Assembly (NCBI GenBank): GCA_016710365.1
Contig: JADJVW010000001.1
Span: 372,001-436,000 of the forward strand
Source of the DNA: Candidatus Caldilinea saccharophila
Lineage (GTDB): Bacteria > Chloroflexota > Anaerolineae > Caldilineales > Caldilineaceae
Reading direction: 5' to 3'
Length of the DNA stretch: 64,000 nucleotides
The notes beneath the pieces are model-generated. The model made no database searches. It worked only from the letters and a program-made list of their open reading frames with translations, and was not told the origin of the DNA. Within the stretch, counting starts at the first letter, position 1. Each line of letters begins with the position of its first letter. Both the position numbers and the translations under genes were made by a program. This document shows positions 15,515 to 25,490 of the stretch, piece after piece.

Positions 15515-16313
15515 TCAGGCCAGGACCTGCTGCACCAGCGCCAGCGCCGCCATGCAGTCCGCGTCGGGGCTGTACTGCTCCGGCTCGTGCTCGATGCTGA
15601 TGGCCCCAACGTAGCCCATCTCCTGCAGCGCGTGCAGACAGGCGACGATGGGGACGACGCCCGCCCCCAGACGACAGGTTGTATGTCCCTCCGGCGCGGC
15701 CACATCCTTCAGGTGAACGTGAAAGAGCCGCTCGCTGACTGCACGCAGCGCGGCCACCGCATCGACGGAGAAGGTGCCAAACCAGCCGGTGTCCACACAA
15801 AAACCGATCACATCCTCGTCGCCTGCGCCCACTTTGTCGGTCATCTCCTGGATCGACTTCTCCGGGTGGTTCTCATAGCCGAACTTGACGCCATACTTGC
15901 GCAGCGTCTCCGCCATCCATGCTCGATCTTCGGTGAGCAGCGCGCTGTTGCCGCCGAGCACGGGCGCGTCCATCTCGCGCCAGCCAGCACGCTTTCTCGA
16001 ACTCGGCGCGCGTGGCGCCAAAACCGCCGGCCAGGCTGACCAGCTTCAGGTTGTGGCGCGCCAGTGTGGTGCGAGCGATGCGAATGTGTTCTTCCGTCGC
16101 CCAGTTGTAGTGCAGGTGCGCCAGCCAGATATCGACGGCCTCGAAGCCCAGCCCGGCGATCTCCGCGATCATATCTTCGAAGCGCGCAGCGTAGGTCTCG
16201 CGCGGCATAAAGTACTCCTGGGTGGCGGCGTCGCCTTGCATCCACCCTTCGGTCATGTTGTAGTCAAGCTGTCGCGCCACGTAATTGGCGGACATGAAAG
16301 AAAGCGTGTTCAT
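15515..16313 (-). CDS. Xylose isomerase-like TIM-barrel sugar epimerase/isomerase (frameshifted)
   Basis: Member of the AP-endonuclease-2/sugar phosphate isomerase superfamily. The N-terminal half reads MNTLSFMSANYVARQLDYNM and contains GFEAVDIWLAHLHYNW. The C-terminal half contains KFGYENHPEKS (metal-binding Glu and His), DVIGFCVDTGWFGTF, LFHVHLKDVAA and AISIEHEPEQYSP, the metal-site strands of this barrel. One frame change near 15985 (EKACW to REMDAPVLGG) is needed. AGGAG lies eight bases before ATG 16313. The substrate is unknown; nearby genes suggest carbohydrate catabolism. Confidence 0.82.
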
Positions 16314-16335
16314 TGGGTGTCTCCTGAATCATTGG

Positions 16336-16370
16336 GACAAACTGAGTTTCTTGAAGAAACTCAGTTTGTC
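16336..16370. terminator. 15-bp perfect hairpin with TTGAA loop
   Basis: GACAAACTGAGTTTC (16336-16350) pairs exactly with 16356-16370, loop TTGAA. It is between the msrA stop and the TIM-barrel gene, so it should end the msrA transcript (minus strand). Same design as 11876-11910. Confidence 0.78.
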
Positions 16371-16397
16371 AGTGAAAGGACAGTAGTAAACAGCATA

Positions 16398-16962
16398 TTA
16401 GCGTTTCAACTGCTGAAAATACTGCTTGCGAAACTTGGCGACCTTCGGCGCGATCACCACCTGGCAATAGGGCTGCTTTGGGTTGCGTGCAAAAATAATC
16501 CTGATGATATTCCTCGGCCGGATAGAAATCGCCAAGCGGCGCCAGTTCCGTCACGAGAGGATTCGGCCAGATGCGCTGCTGAGCCATTTCGTCCATCACC
16601 TCGCGCGCGACCTGCTGCTGCGTCGCGTCGTGGTAGAGAATGATCGACCGATATTGCGTGCCTACATCCGCGCCCTGCCGATTGAGCGTCGTCGGGTCGT
16701 GAATCGTGAAAAAGACGCGCAGGATGTCGTGCAGGCTGATCACGCTGGGGTCGAACGTCACCTGCACCACCTCGGCATGACCGGTCGCACCGTTGCAGAC
16801 TTCGCGGTAAGTTGGCCGCTTGACGTGACCGCCTGCATAGCCCGACGCGACTTTCTCCACCCCGCGCAACTCGACATAGACCGCCTCTAAACACCAGAAG
16901 CAGCCGCCGCCCAGCGTCACTGTTTCCAAATTCTGTTTTTCGTTGTGCTGTGTTTCATTCAT
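16398..16962 (-). CDS. msrA: Peptide methionine sulfoxide reductase MsrA (frameshift near the C-terminus)
   Basis: Repairs methionine-S-sulfoxide in proteins. ATG 16962 (MNETQHNEKQNLETVTLGGG) has an AGGAGAG site. The active-site motif GCFWC follows directly, then the family stretches GYAGGHVKRPTYREVCNGAT, GHAEVVQVTFDP, TQYRSIILYHDATQQ and PAEEYHQDYF. Near 16482 the frame must change so that the product ends PKVAKFRKQYFQQLKR before TAA 16398-16400, giving about 187 residues. It starts one base after the upstream amino-sugar kinase gene ends, so the two are probably one operon. Confidence 0.92.
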
Positions 16963-16963
16963 C

Positions 16964-17902
16964 TTATCTACTCTCCTGTTCTCTCTTCCATGCTTGCTTG
17001 AGCGCCAGCAGCGCCGCGCCCACGGCTGCATCCAGATGCGGCGTTACGATCTCCGCGTGCGGCGCGACCTCTTCCAATCGGCTCGTCAACAGGCGGCGCA
17101 ACAGAGCGTTGTCCGTCAGATTGCCGCCAGCCAGCACCAGGGGAAACGATTGGTTTTCCAGCGCAAGCCCGCGGATCACCGCCTCGGCCCGTTGCGCCAG
17201 GTTGTCGGCAGCCCAGGCCAGAATCCGAAAAGCCACCTCGTCGTTCTCCCTGGCGCATTCTTCGACGAGGCGCGCCAGCCCCGCCACATGCGCCCACCCC
17301 GGCTGGCCGTAGGTCCAGGCGACCAAATCCTGCACCTCGCGCAAATGGAGCTCAGTCAGCACGCGCGCCGTCAAGGTAGTGACAGGCCCGCTGCTGTCCG
17401 CCGCCGCCGTGATCGACTGCAAGGCCGCGGCCCCGATGCTGAAGCCGCCGCCCGGATCCCCCAGGATCGCGCCCCAGCCGCCCGCGCGCCGGCGTTGCCC
17501 CGCCCCATCGACGCCCAGCACGATCATGCCCGTGCCGCTGATGATGACCACCCCGTAGAGATCGCCGCCCGTGCCGCTTGCCAGCGCAGCAACGGCATCG
17601 TTATCGACATAGGCATAGGCATGTGGCAGGATCTCCGCCATCCACCGCCGCACCAACTGCGCATCCGCCGGCCGGCCCACGCCGGACATGCCCAGCCCCA
17701 CTGCCACGACCTCGTCCGGTTCGGCGCTGGCCTGCGACAGCACCGTCACGATCGCCTCCGCCAGCCGTTCGCGCACCGTGCCATGCTCGATCGCGTTGAC
17801 GTTGGTCGAGCCGACGGTAGTGATCGCCAGCACCTCGCCATCTTCGCTGACAGCTACGCAGCGCGTTTTCGTGCCGCCGCCGTCGATGCCTAATGTAATC
17901 AT
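16964..17902 (-). CDS. BadF/BadG-type ATPase, probable N-acetylglucosamine kinase
   Basis: ASKHA-fold kinase of 312 residues with phosphate loop 1 IDGGGTKTRC (5-14), phosphate loop 2 VVIISGTGMIVLG and the adenosine-site LAGGNLTDN. GGWGAILGDPGGGFSIG is the segment typical of eukaryote-like GlcNAc kinases in this family. It would phosphorylate amino sugars released from peptidoglycan or chitin. The location next to anmK supports cell-wall sugar recycling. The benzoyl-CoA reductase activators in the same family have cysteine iron-sulfur ligands that are not visible here. Confidence 0.82.
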   Translation of the reverse strand: MITLGIDGGGTKTRCVAVSEDGEVLAITTVGSTNVNAIEHGTVRERLAEAIVTVLSQASAEPDEVVAVGLGMSGVGRPADAQLVRRWMAEILPHAYAYVDNDAVAALASGTGGDLYGVVIISGTGMIVLGVDGAGQRRRAGGWGAILGDPGGGFSIGAAALQSITAAADSSGPVTTLTARVLTELHLREVQDLVAWTYGQPGWAHVAGLARLVEECARENDEVAFRILAWAADNLAQRAEAVIRGLALENQSFPLVLAGGNLTDNALLRRLLTSRLEEVAPHAEIVTPHLDAAVGAALLALKQAWKREQESR

Positions 17903-17931
17903 AGATCGAGTGCCTCGTAGGAATAGGAATG

Positions 17932-17995
17932 GGGAGATTAAGAGATTGGGGATTGGCGGGCGTTCCCCGGAAAATCTCCCATTTTCTTAATCTCC
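17932..17995. repeat. GATTGG-type dispersed repeat with inverted ends
   Basis: GGAGATTAAGA (17932-17942) is exactly inverted at 17985-17995, and both sides carry short GATTGGGGATT / CTCCAATCTCC iterations. The right arm supplies the last codons of anmK. A related repeat makes the hairpin at 22214-22263. Confidence 0.55.
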
Positions 17996-19216
17996 AATCT
18001 CCAATCTTCGATAATTACGTCCCGGCGCGATCTTCCCCAGCACCTGCGCGTGTTGAGCGCCTGTGCAGGCAGGCACGTTGCCCGGCAGACCAAGCGCACA
18101 CAGATAGGCGAGCAAAGCGAAGGCCAACGCCTCTTTGGCATCGGCGTCGATGCCCAGCAGCGCATGGTCGACGACTGCAACCTCGCGGCCCAGTCGCGCC
18201 GCCAGTTGTGTGCGCAAATGCGCCATCAGCGCCGGGTTGTGCGCGCCGCCGCCGGCCACCGCCACCTGCGCCACCGGCCCCGGCGCAAATCGAGCATACG
18301 CGTCAGCGATGCTTGCAGCCGTCAGCGCCGTTACCGTTGCCACGAAATCCAAGTCGCTGAGGCCGGCAGCGTGCGCTTCGGCGTGCAATGTGCGCGCAAG
18401 ATCTGCCGTGTAGCGTTCGCGCCCGGTCGTTTTGGGTGGCGACAAGTGCAGATAGGCATCGTCAAGCCAGCGCGCCACCAGCGTTTCTTCGCTCCGTCCT
18501 TGCGCCGCAAGCCAGCCATCCCGATCGTACGTCAGCGCCCCACCGCTGGCAAAGCGCGCGCCCCAGTCGATCAACACATTGCCTGGCCCGGTGTCAAAGG
18601 CCAGCGGCGTGGCTTCGTGGCCGGCCGGCGGCAGAAAGGTGACGTTGCCGATGCCGCCGATATTTTGCAGCGCGCGCCAGCCGCCTTCTACGCCGTTGAG
18701 CAGCGGCGGCGGACGCAGCAGCAGCCAGTCAAAAAGGCTGACGAGGGGCGCGCCCTGCCCGCCCGCGGCGACATCGGCGACGCGGAAATCGGCAATCGTC
18801 GTCACGCCGGTGCGTTCGGCGATCACGGCTGGCTCGCCGATCTGCAGCGTGCTGGTCACCCGCCCGTCGGCGGTTACATCGTGCCAAATCGTCTGGCCGT
18901 GGCTGCCGATCAGGTCCAGCGTGTGCAGCGGGATGCCGGCGTCGGCCATCACCTGCTGTACGGCGTCGGCAAAGCGTTCGCCCAGGGTGAAGTTGGCGCG
19001 GCAGATGAGCGCAGGGTCGGCGCGCCCCGCAAAGAGTTCAAAGATCAACTTGCGCTCCGTCGCCGGCCACGGCACAGTGGCAGCCGTAACCTGGCGCACC
19101 GATAATGCGTCATCAGAAGCAAAAGGCCGGCCGCTGATCGCGGCTATTGCCACGTCGATGCCGTCGGCAGAGGTGCCACTCATCAGGCCGGCGACAAGAT
19201 AAGACTTTCCAACCAC
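17987..19216 (-). CDS. anmK: Anhydro-N-acetylmuramic acid kinase
   Basis: Opens 1,6-anhydro-MurNAc and phosphorylates it to MurNAc-6-phosphate in peptidoglycan recycling. The 409 residues start MVGKSYLVAGLMSGTSADGI, the diagnostic ATP-binding loop. LIGSHGQTIWH, the ADFRVADVAAGGQGAPLV segment with its catalytic aspartate, NIGGIGNVTFLP and FDTGPGNVLID follow. Slightly longer than the usual 370-390; the last residues (about YRRLEIGD) come from a dispersed repeat that has overwritten the 3' end. Downstream on the same strand are the amino-sugar kinase and msrA. Confidence 0.95.
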   Translation of the reverse strand: MVGKSYLVAGLMSGTSADGIDVAIAAISGRPFASDDALSVRQVTAATVPWPATERKLIFELFAGRADPALICRANFTLGERFADAVQQVMADAGIPLHTLDLIGSHGQTIWHDVTADGRVTSTLQIGEPAVIAERTGVTTIADFRVADVAAGGQGAPLVSLFDWLLLRPPPLLNGVEGGWRALQNIGGIGNVTFLPPAGHEATPLAFDTGPGNVLIDWGARFASGGALTYDRDGWLAAQGRSEETLVARWLDDAYLHLSPPKTTGRERYTADLARTLHAEAHAAGLSDLDFVATVTALTAASIADAYARFAPGPVAQVAVAGGGAHNPALMAHLRTQLAARLGREVAVVDHALLGIDADAKEALAFALLAYLCALGLPGNVPACTGAQHAQVLGKIAPGRNYRRLEIGD

Positions 19217-19296
19217 TTTGCGTATGCTCCGTTTCTGGTATGATAAAGATAAAACAGGTTGCGATGCGCTGCATCAAGTGACTACCGATAAACGCC

Positions 19297-20916
19297 ATGA
19301 ATTCACCGAATTACCTGTATAGCGCTGCGCTCTTTTTGGCAAGTGTGATCAGCTTCGTCGTGGCGATGCTGATGGCATCACAACGACGCCCGCTGGCGCC
19401 AGGCTCGCTGCCGCTGATCGTAGCACTGCTGGCGCTCAGTTGGTGGGATCTCACCTACGGGATTTTCTGGGCAGGCGTTCCCGGCCCCACGCCCTTTTTC
19501 TGGTTGGATATTACCTACCTGGGCGTCGTCATCGCACCGACCGCTTTCCTTGTTTTCGCCATGCAATTAGGGGGTCTGGGCGTCTGGGTGAAGCCGCCCT
19601 TCTTGCTGGGGTTGAGCGTTGAGCCGCTGCTGGTGACGGTGATGCTCTGGACGGATCCCAGACACAACCTCTTCTTTGGCGCGATGCGCACGGAGAGCAC
19701 TGCCTCCATCTTAAGCGGCGGCCCGGTCTTTTGGCTCAACCTGGCGTACAGCTATATGCTCCTCATGGTCGCGTTCCTGATCCTAATCCGGCGCTACACG
19801 ATAGTTTCCGGCATCTACCGGCGCCAGATCGGCTTTGTCATCGCCGGCGTCATGGTCGGCTGGATCGCAAACTTTATCTCCCTGACCCCGCTCAATCCAT
19901 TTCCTGACGCCGACATTACGCCCTTTTCCTTTACGATTCAGGCGCTGTTCTTTGTCTTTGCACTGCTGCGCTACCAGCTTTTCGATCTCACACCGATTGC
20001 GCGCGATACCCTGGTCGAGCAAATGGCGGAAGGGGTGATTGTGCTGGACGCCGACGACCGGATCGTAGACTTGAACGCCAACGCCGAAGCATTGCTCCCC
20101 AAGAAGCCGCAGATCGGGGAGCACATCGAGCAGGCGCTGGCCGCCTGGCCGGAACTCGTCCAGCCACTTCTGCATACGGCGGAAAGCCGCGCCGTGGTGC
20201 TGGTCGATCCGTCGCGGCAAACCTACTTTGACGTTCAGGTTACACCCCTCGTCGACCGCGACCAAAGCGTGCTCGGCAGGCTGTTGATCTGGCGTGATAT
20301 TTCAGCCTTCAAACGCATCCAGCACGAACTGGAAGTACTGGCGACAACCGACCCACTGACGCAGGTGTACAACCGCCGCCACTTCTTCGAACTTGCCGAA
20401 CAGATGATCGCGCGGCCGGCGCAGCAATGGCAGCCGCTCTCCTTACTGATCATCGATCTCGACCATTTCAAAGCGATCAACGATGCCTACGGCCACGACG
20501 CCGGCGATCAGGTGTTAATTGCCTTCGCCCAGCACTGTCTTCAGGCGATCCGTCCGGCCGATGTGTTTGCCCGCTCTGGCGGCGAAGAGTTTGTGCTGCT
20601 ATTGCCGCACACCTCGCTGGACGAAGCTCGTGTACGCGGCCAACACCTCTGCCAATCGATTGCTGCACACCGCCCTCGGCTGGAAGGCGTCCCTTCTCTA
20701 CAGTTCACGGTCAGCGTGGGCGTCGCCGCCTGGCGCGGCGACGACACGCTGCAAGCCCTCCTACGCCGGGCGGACGTTGCGCTCTATTCCGCCAAACAGC
20801 AAGGTCGCAATCGCGTCACATGCCAGGATGCCTCCGACGCTGTCCCCGCATCCGCAACAGCCGCTGTTTTCAGGCCATCGCCTCTGCATGCGCCCGATAG
20901 TCCGCCATTGCGATGA
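19297..20916 (+). CDS. Membrane diguanylate cyclase: 7TM sensor - PAS - GGDEF
   Basis: Makes the second messenger c-di-GMP from GTP. Residues 1-220 form about seven membrane helices of the histidine-kinase N-terminal 7TM type. A PAS-like domain (about 235-345, MAEGVIVLDADDRIVDLNAN) follows, then a GGDEF domain with the active variant SGGEEF near 426-431. RPAD five residues upstream has the spacing of the inhibitory RxxD site, so product inhibition is expected. TDPLTQVYNRRHFFE is the conserved domain start. The gene is divergent from anmK (80-bp gap) and its last 47 bases overlap a convergent oxidoreductase gene. Confidence 0.92.
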   Translation: MNSPNYLYSAALFLASVISFVVAMLMASQRRPLAPGSLPLIVALLALSWWDLTYGIFWAGVPGPTPFFWLDITYLGVVIAPTAFLVFAMQLGGLGVWVKPPFLLGLSVEPLLVTVMLWTDPRHNLFFGAMRTESTASILSGGPVFWLNLAYSYMLLMVAFLILIRRYTIVSGIYRRQIGFVIAGVMVGWIANFISLTPLNPFPDADITPFSFTIQALFFVFALLRYQLFDLTPIARDTLVEQMAEGVIVLDADDRIVDLNANAEALLPKKPQIGEHIEQALAAWPELVQPLLHTAESRAVVLVDPSRQTYFDVQVTPLVDRDQSVLGRLLIWRDISAFKRIQHELEVLATTDPLTQVYNRRHFFELAEQMIARPAQQWQPLSLLIIDLDHFKAINDAYGHDAGDQVLIAFAQHCLQAIRPADVFARSGGEEFVLLLPHTSLDEARVRGQHLCQSIAAHRPRLEGVPSLQFTVSVGVAAWRGDDTLQALLRRADVALYSAKQQGRNRVTCQDASDAVPASATAAVFRPSPLHAPDSPPLR

Positions 20917-22189
20917 CTTGGCCGCTCAGCCGCGCTTCCTCGGCGGCGAAGGCAAGCAGATGGCTTTCCAGCGAGACGCGCGCGGTGGTCAGCGGTGCGA
21001 TCTCGCCGCGCAGCACGCGCACAAAGTCGTGCATGATGCCCTCGTCGCCGCCGCCGTGCCCGGTTGGGCTCGGCTCGATGGCGATCTGTTCGCTTCGACC
21101 GCCGTGGATGTTCACCTCGATCACGTCCGGGTCGACGCGTGCGCGCAGCGTGCCCTTGGTCCCGTCGTAGCGCATCGAACGGTTTTCCTGGTTGGAATGG
21201 CCGTGCATGACCAACGTCACCGACGCGCCGCTCTCCAACTCCATCAAAACCGTCTGGTGATCGACCACGTCGTTGTCGCAGTGATAGACGCAGCGACCGT
21301 AGGGGCCGCTCTCGATGGCGCGCTGGCGACCCGCGCGGCTGACATCGGGGCTGATCACGTTGAAAGGCCAGTAATTGGGAGCTTCTGGGTCAAGTCCAGC
21401 ATCGATGAGCCGCTGGCGCGCGCCGGGAAAGGTGCGCTCATAATCGAGATAGGCGCCGATGGCGGAGAAGGGACACGCCGGCTCGATCGGGCAGCCGTCG
21501 GTGCAGCGCAGCGGGATTTCTGGTCCCACGCTCTCCGCCCGGTAGTGCAGCAGCGAGCCGACTGAAGAGAGCCGCGTGACCGGTTGCTGCAGATTCCAGA
21601 CCAGCACGTCGAGGTCATGGCAGCACTTTGCCAGAATCATGGGCGTGGAAAGTCCCTTGTTGCGCCAGTTGCCGCGCACAAAGCTGTGCGCCATGTGCCA
21701 GTAGGAGACATTCTCACGATGCTCGACCGTCACGATTTCGCCGATCACGCCCGACTCCAGCACTTCATGCAGCTTGCGCCAGAAGGGTGCATAGCGCAGC
21801 ACGTGGCAGATCTGCAAGTTGCGCCCGGTGCGCTCCGCCGCCTGTACGAGTTGGACGCAACCTTCCAGCGTGTCCGCCATCGGCTTTTCGAGCAATACAT
21901 CATAGCCGGCGGCCATTGCCGCCAGCGCCGGCTCCACATGCATCTGATCCTGGGTGGCAATGATCGCGCCCTGCCCCAACTGCCCAGCATCGATCAACGC
22001 TTCCCACGTTGTGAAGCAGTGGCTGTCGTCGATGTCGTGCGTCTCGGCAAGCCGCGCGCGGCGGATCGGGTCCGGGTCGGCCACACCGACGATGCGCGCT
22101 TCATCCGGATGGCGCAGCGCGTAGGAAGCGTACGCAATACCGCCGCGGCTGCCCGCGCCGATGACGACGAGTTCTACTGGTTTTGGCAT
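20870..22189 (-). CDS. Gfo/Idh/MocA-family oxidoreductase
   Basis: NAD(P)-dependent sugar or cyclitol dehydrogenase of 439 residues. The Rossmann motif is VIGAGSRGG (10-18). EKPMADT carries the family lysine of the EKP motif. The central region has cysteine-rich pieces (CTDGCPIEPACPF) that are unusual for simple family members but occur in its longer subfamily. C-terminal DGLMADF-like elements are replaced by EGIMHDFVRVLRGE. It is convergent with, and overlaps by 47 bases, the diguanylate cyclase gene. The substrate cannot be read from sequence. Confidence 0.9.
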   Translation of the reverse strand: MPKPVELVVIGAGSRGGIAYASYALRHPDEARIVGVADPDPIRRARLAETHDIDDSHCFTTWEALIDAGQLGQGAIIATQDQMHVEPALAAMAAGYDVLLEKPMADTLEGCVQLVQAAERTGRNLQICHVLRYAPFWRKLHEVLESGVIGEIVTVEHRENVSYWHMAHSFVRGNWRNKGLSTPMILAKCCHDLDVLVWNLQQPVTRLSSVGSLLHYRAESVGPEIPLRCTDGCPIEPACPFSAIGAYLDYERTFPGARQRLIDAGLDPEAPNYWPFNVISPDVSRAGRQRAIESGPYGRCVYHCDNDVVDHQTVLMELESGASVTLVMHGHSNQENRSMRYDGTKGTLRARVDPDVIEVNIHGGRSEQIAIEPSPTGHGGGDEGIMHDFVRVLRGEIAPLTTARVSLESHLLAFAAEEARLSGQVIAMADYRAHAEAMA

Positions 22190-22213
22190 AATGAACCTCG
22201 CTGGAAGTTGTTG

Positions 22214-22263
22214 ATCTCCTCATCTCCAATCTCTAAAAAACTGGAGATTGGAGATGAGGAGAT
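22214..22263. repeat. 20-bp perfect hairpin of the GATTGGAGAT repeat type
   Basis: Bases 22214-22233 and 22244-22263 are exact inverse complements around a 10-base loop; further GGAGATTAGAAGAT units continue to about 22300. It lies between the start of one oxidoreductase gene and the remnant of another on the minus strand and may act as terminator for the upstream genes. Confidence 0.7.
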
Positions 22264-22303
22264 TAGAAGATTGAGAAAGTAGGAGATTAGAAGATGGGGA
22301 GGC

Positions 22304-22428
22304 TCACCGGCGGCCGCTGCGCCCCATGTCGATAAAGTCAGCCATCAGATCGCGATTCATGGTAGACTTCTGCCACCTCGACGCCCCAGCACCAACGCAG
22401 CACGTCGATCACGTGCGCGGTGTGGTCG
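22304..22428 (-). pseudogene. Remnant of a Gfo/Idh/MocA oxidoreductase
   Basis: Two pieces are fused here: DHTAHVIDVLRWCWGVEVAE with VYHES, and MADFIDMGRSGRR then stop. Both closely match the gene at 23367-24362 (DHTVHVIDVLRWLWGVEVTE and MTDFIDMVRSGRE), but about 110 codons between them are missing. It is an internally deleted duplicate. It overlaps the 3' end of the TIM-barrel gene at 22409, whose last codons may therefore derive from this event. Confidence 0.75.
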
Positions 22429-23266
22429 CCTGCTGCCAGGCTGTTTCCAGCATGGCAATGCTCTTCGGCACTGCCGTCTCGGCCGGCTCGTGCCCTTCCA
22501 TTTCGAGCGAGACATAGCCGGCAAACCCGGCATCCAGCAACATGCGGAAGATGCGTGCGTAGTCTAGATCGAGTGTGAAGACCGTGCCGCCGCCGGGATA
22601 GGTCTTGGCGTGGGCAAGCCAGACGTGCGGCGCGATGGTTTGCATGGCGGCGTACATGTCCGGCTCGAAGTAGAAGTTGCCCATGTCCAGGATCGCACGC
22701 AGCCAGGGCGAGTTGATCGTTTCGATAATGCGCAACATCCCGTTGACGGTCGTCGTCAAGCCCCAGTGATTTTCGAGCAGAAGCATGACCCCGCAACGCT
22801 CAGCGTGGGGAAGACATTGCTCGATCGCATCGATACACCAGTTGAAGCCATCGTCCAGCGTGTAGCCCTCCCATGGCTCCACCCCGCCGCCTGCGGCAAT
22901 TAACTCCGAGAACGGCCCGCGTTTGCGAAAGCTGCCGGAATTGATGCGAATCGAGGGGATGCCCATCTCGTGCGCCAGGTCAATGCAGCGCAGCGTATGT
23001 GCGATCTCGCGTTGCCGCTCCTCACCCTCCGCCCAGACAAAGTCCTGATCGATGCCGAAGTTGTAGATGTCCAGCCCAAGCTGAAACGCACGCCGCTTGA
23101 GCGACTGCAAGTAGCCATTCTCCTCCGAGGCCATCTGCTGGTGCAGAATCTCGACGCCTGCCAATCCGAGCTGCGCCGCCGCCTCGAAGACATCCTCCAA
23201 CGGCGTCACTTCGGGCGTGAAGTGCCAGTATGAGTAGCTTGACGTTCCCAAACGCAATTTTGTCAT
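22409..23266 (-). CDS. Sugar phosphate isomerase/epimerase (TIM barrel)
   Basis: 285-residue AP-endonuclease-2-fold protein. LGLAGVEILHQQM, IPSIRINSGSFRK, GVMLLLENHWGLT (metal Glu and His), LRAILDMGNFYFEP (metal Asp), VWLAHAKTY and GYVSLEMEGHEP (metal Glu) are the barrel strands that hold the metal site. It begins MTKLRLGTSSYSYWHFTPEV with an AGGAGG site. It sits among Gfo/Idh/MocA genes, a pairing frequent in bacterial inositol, glucoside or keto-sugar catabolism, where dehydrogenase and isomerase act in series. The substrate is unknown. Confidence 0.88.
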   Translation of the reverse strand: MTKLRLGTSSYSYWHFTPEVTPLEDVFEAAAQLGLAGVEILHQQMASEENGYLQSLKRRAFQLGLDIYNFGIDQDFVWAEGEERQREIAHTLRCIDLAHEMGIPSIRINSGSFRKRGPFSELIAAGGGVEPWEGYTLDDGFNWCIDAIEQCLPHAERCGVMLLLENHWGLTTTVNGMLRIIETINSPWLRAILDMGNFYFEPDMYAAMQTIAPHVWLAHAKTYPGGGTVFTLDLDYARIFRMLLDAGFAGYVSLEMEGHEPAETAVPKSIAMLETAWQQATTPRT

Positions 23267-23309
23267 TTTATCCTCCTGATAAGTTGGTTGACTTGCTTAC
23301 TGCAATTCG

Positions 23310-23334
23310 TAGGTCGGGTTGATAGCCCGACCTA
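23310..23334. repeat. Small dispersed palindrome
   Basis: TAGGTCGGG (23310-23318) pairs with CCCGACCTA (23326-23334) around TTGATAG. It lies in the 100-bp gap between two minus-strand sugar genes and could terminate the upstream transcript. Confidence 0.6.
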
Positions 23335-23366
23335 TATACCAGAACAGTTTTGTGCGAAACGAACCG

Positions 23367-24362
23367 CTAGAGCTTCACCGGCTGCCCGCTGCGCGCCGAG
23401 GCATAGGCGGCCAATGCGACCTCCATGGCGGCCAGGCCATCTTCGCCGGTGATCGATGGCTCGCGGCCGCTGCGCACCATGTCGATAAAGTCTGTCATCA
23501 GACCGCGATCCATGTCGCTGCCGTAGCCCGCCCACTGCGTCTTGCCCGCGGCGTTGGAGGCGACGGTCACGTACTGATGCAGCGTGTCTGCGTAGACCAC
23601 GCCGCGTTCGCCCAGAATCTCCAGCTTGACGTCGCCCCAGATCGGGTAGCTCGGCGGGCGCGACCAGCTTGTGTCGAGCGTGCCGTAAACGCCGTTGCTC
23701 AGCGTGAAGGAAAGCAGCCCCGCGTCATCGATGCCCAGCCCCGGATGCAGCAGACTGTCGCCAATCTCAGCATAAATTTCGGTCACCTCGACGCCCCACA
23801 GCCAGCGCAGCACATCGATCACGTGCACGGTGTGGTCGAGCACGGCGCCGCCGCCCGACAGAGCGGGATCAACGAACCAGCCGCCCGGCATGGAGCCGTG
23901 ATTGGTGCAGTTGAGGGTGAGAATTTCGCCCAGCAATCCGGCGTCGAGCTGCCGCTTGAGTTCAACGACCGCAGGCGCAAAACGCACGGGAAAGGCGATC
24001 TGCAGCCTGGTATCCGTCGCGCGGCAGCGTTCTATTATCGCCCGCGCATCCTCCACCGTCGTGGCGATCGGCTTCTCGCAGAGAATGGCTTTGACGCGTC
24101 CAGCCGCTTGCTCCACCAGCGGGCGATGATAAACATTCTCGCTGCAAACGACTACCGCATCCAGTCCTTCCGCCAGGAGATCTTCAGCGCTGGCAAAGTG
24201 ACGCACGCCCAATCGTGCAGACCAATCAGCAGCTAGAGGCTCGCTGCGATCCCACATGCCAACGACTTCGACGCCAGCCATCGCCAGCAGGCTGTTGGCA
24301 TAGCTGACCGAGTGGAGATGGGCGACGCCCAGAAAACCGATGCGCACAAGTTGATCTGTCAT
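23367..24362 (-). CDS. Gfo/Idh/MocA-family oxidoreductase
   Basis: 331 residues from ATG 24362, which follows GGAGGGTGAAGCC. Rossmann start MTDQLVRIGFLGVAHLHSVS, EKP motif CEKPIATTVEDA, and the C-terminal beta-sheet domain with GGGAVLDHTVHVIDVLRWL, where the conserved His/Asp sit. The C-terminal MVRSGREPSITGEDGLAAME is typical of the family. The upstream oxidoreductase gene ends five bases before this start, so translation is probably coupled. A damaged duplicate is at 22304-22428. Confidence 0.92.
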   Translation of the reverse strand: MTDQLVRIGFLGVAHLHSVSYANSLLAMAGVEVVGMWDRSEPLAADWSARLGVRHFASAEDLLAEGLDAVVVCSENVYHRPLVEQAAGRVKAILCEKPIATTVEDARAIIERCRATDTRLQIAFPVRFAPAVVELKRQLDAGLLGEILTLNCTNHGSMPGGWFVDPALSGGGAVLDHTVHVIDVLRWLWGVEVTEIYAEIGDSLLHPGLGIDDAGLLSFTLSNGVYGTLDTSWSRPPSYPIWGDVKLEILGERGVVYADTLHQYVTVASNAAGKTQWAGYGSDMDRGLMTDFIDMVRSGREPSITGEDGLAAMEVALAAYASARSGQPVKL

Positions 24363-24366
24363 GGCT

Positions 24367-25377
<1,011 letters not shown>

Positions 25378-25406
25378 AGTTCCCTACTTTCCATACTAAA
25401 TTTAAG

Positions 25407-25485
25407 TCTCACACAGAGACACCAAGAACACCAAGGGGGTCCCCCGTCGCTCTTTCCTTTGTGCTCTCCGCGTCTTTGTGTGAGA
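25407..25485. repeat. MITE-like palindromic repeat, copy 3
   Basis: A 79-bp imperfect palindrome opening TCTCACACAGAGACACCAAG and closing CGTCTTTGTGTGAGA. It has the same core as copies 1, 2, 4 and 5 and abuts the 3' end of the GxxExxY gene (stop at 25491-25493). Confidence 0.65.
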
Positions 25486-25490
25486 CTCTC

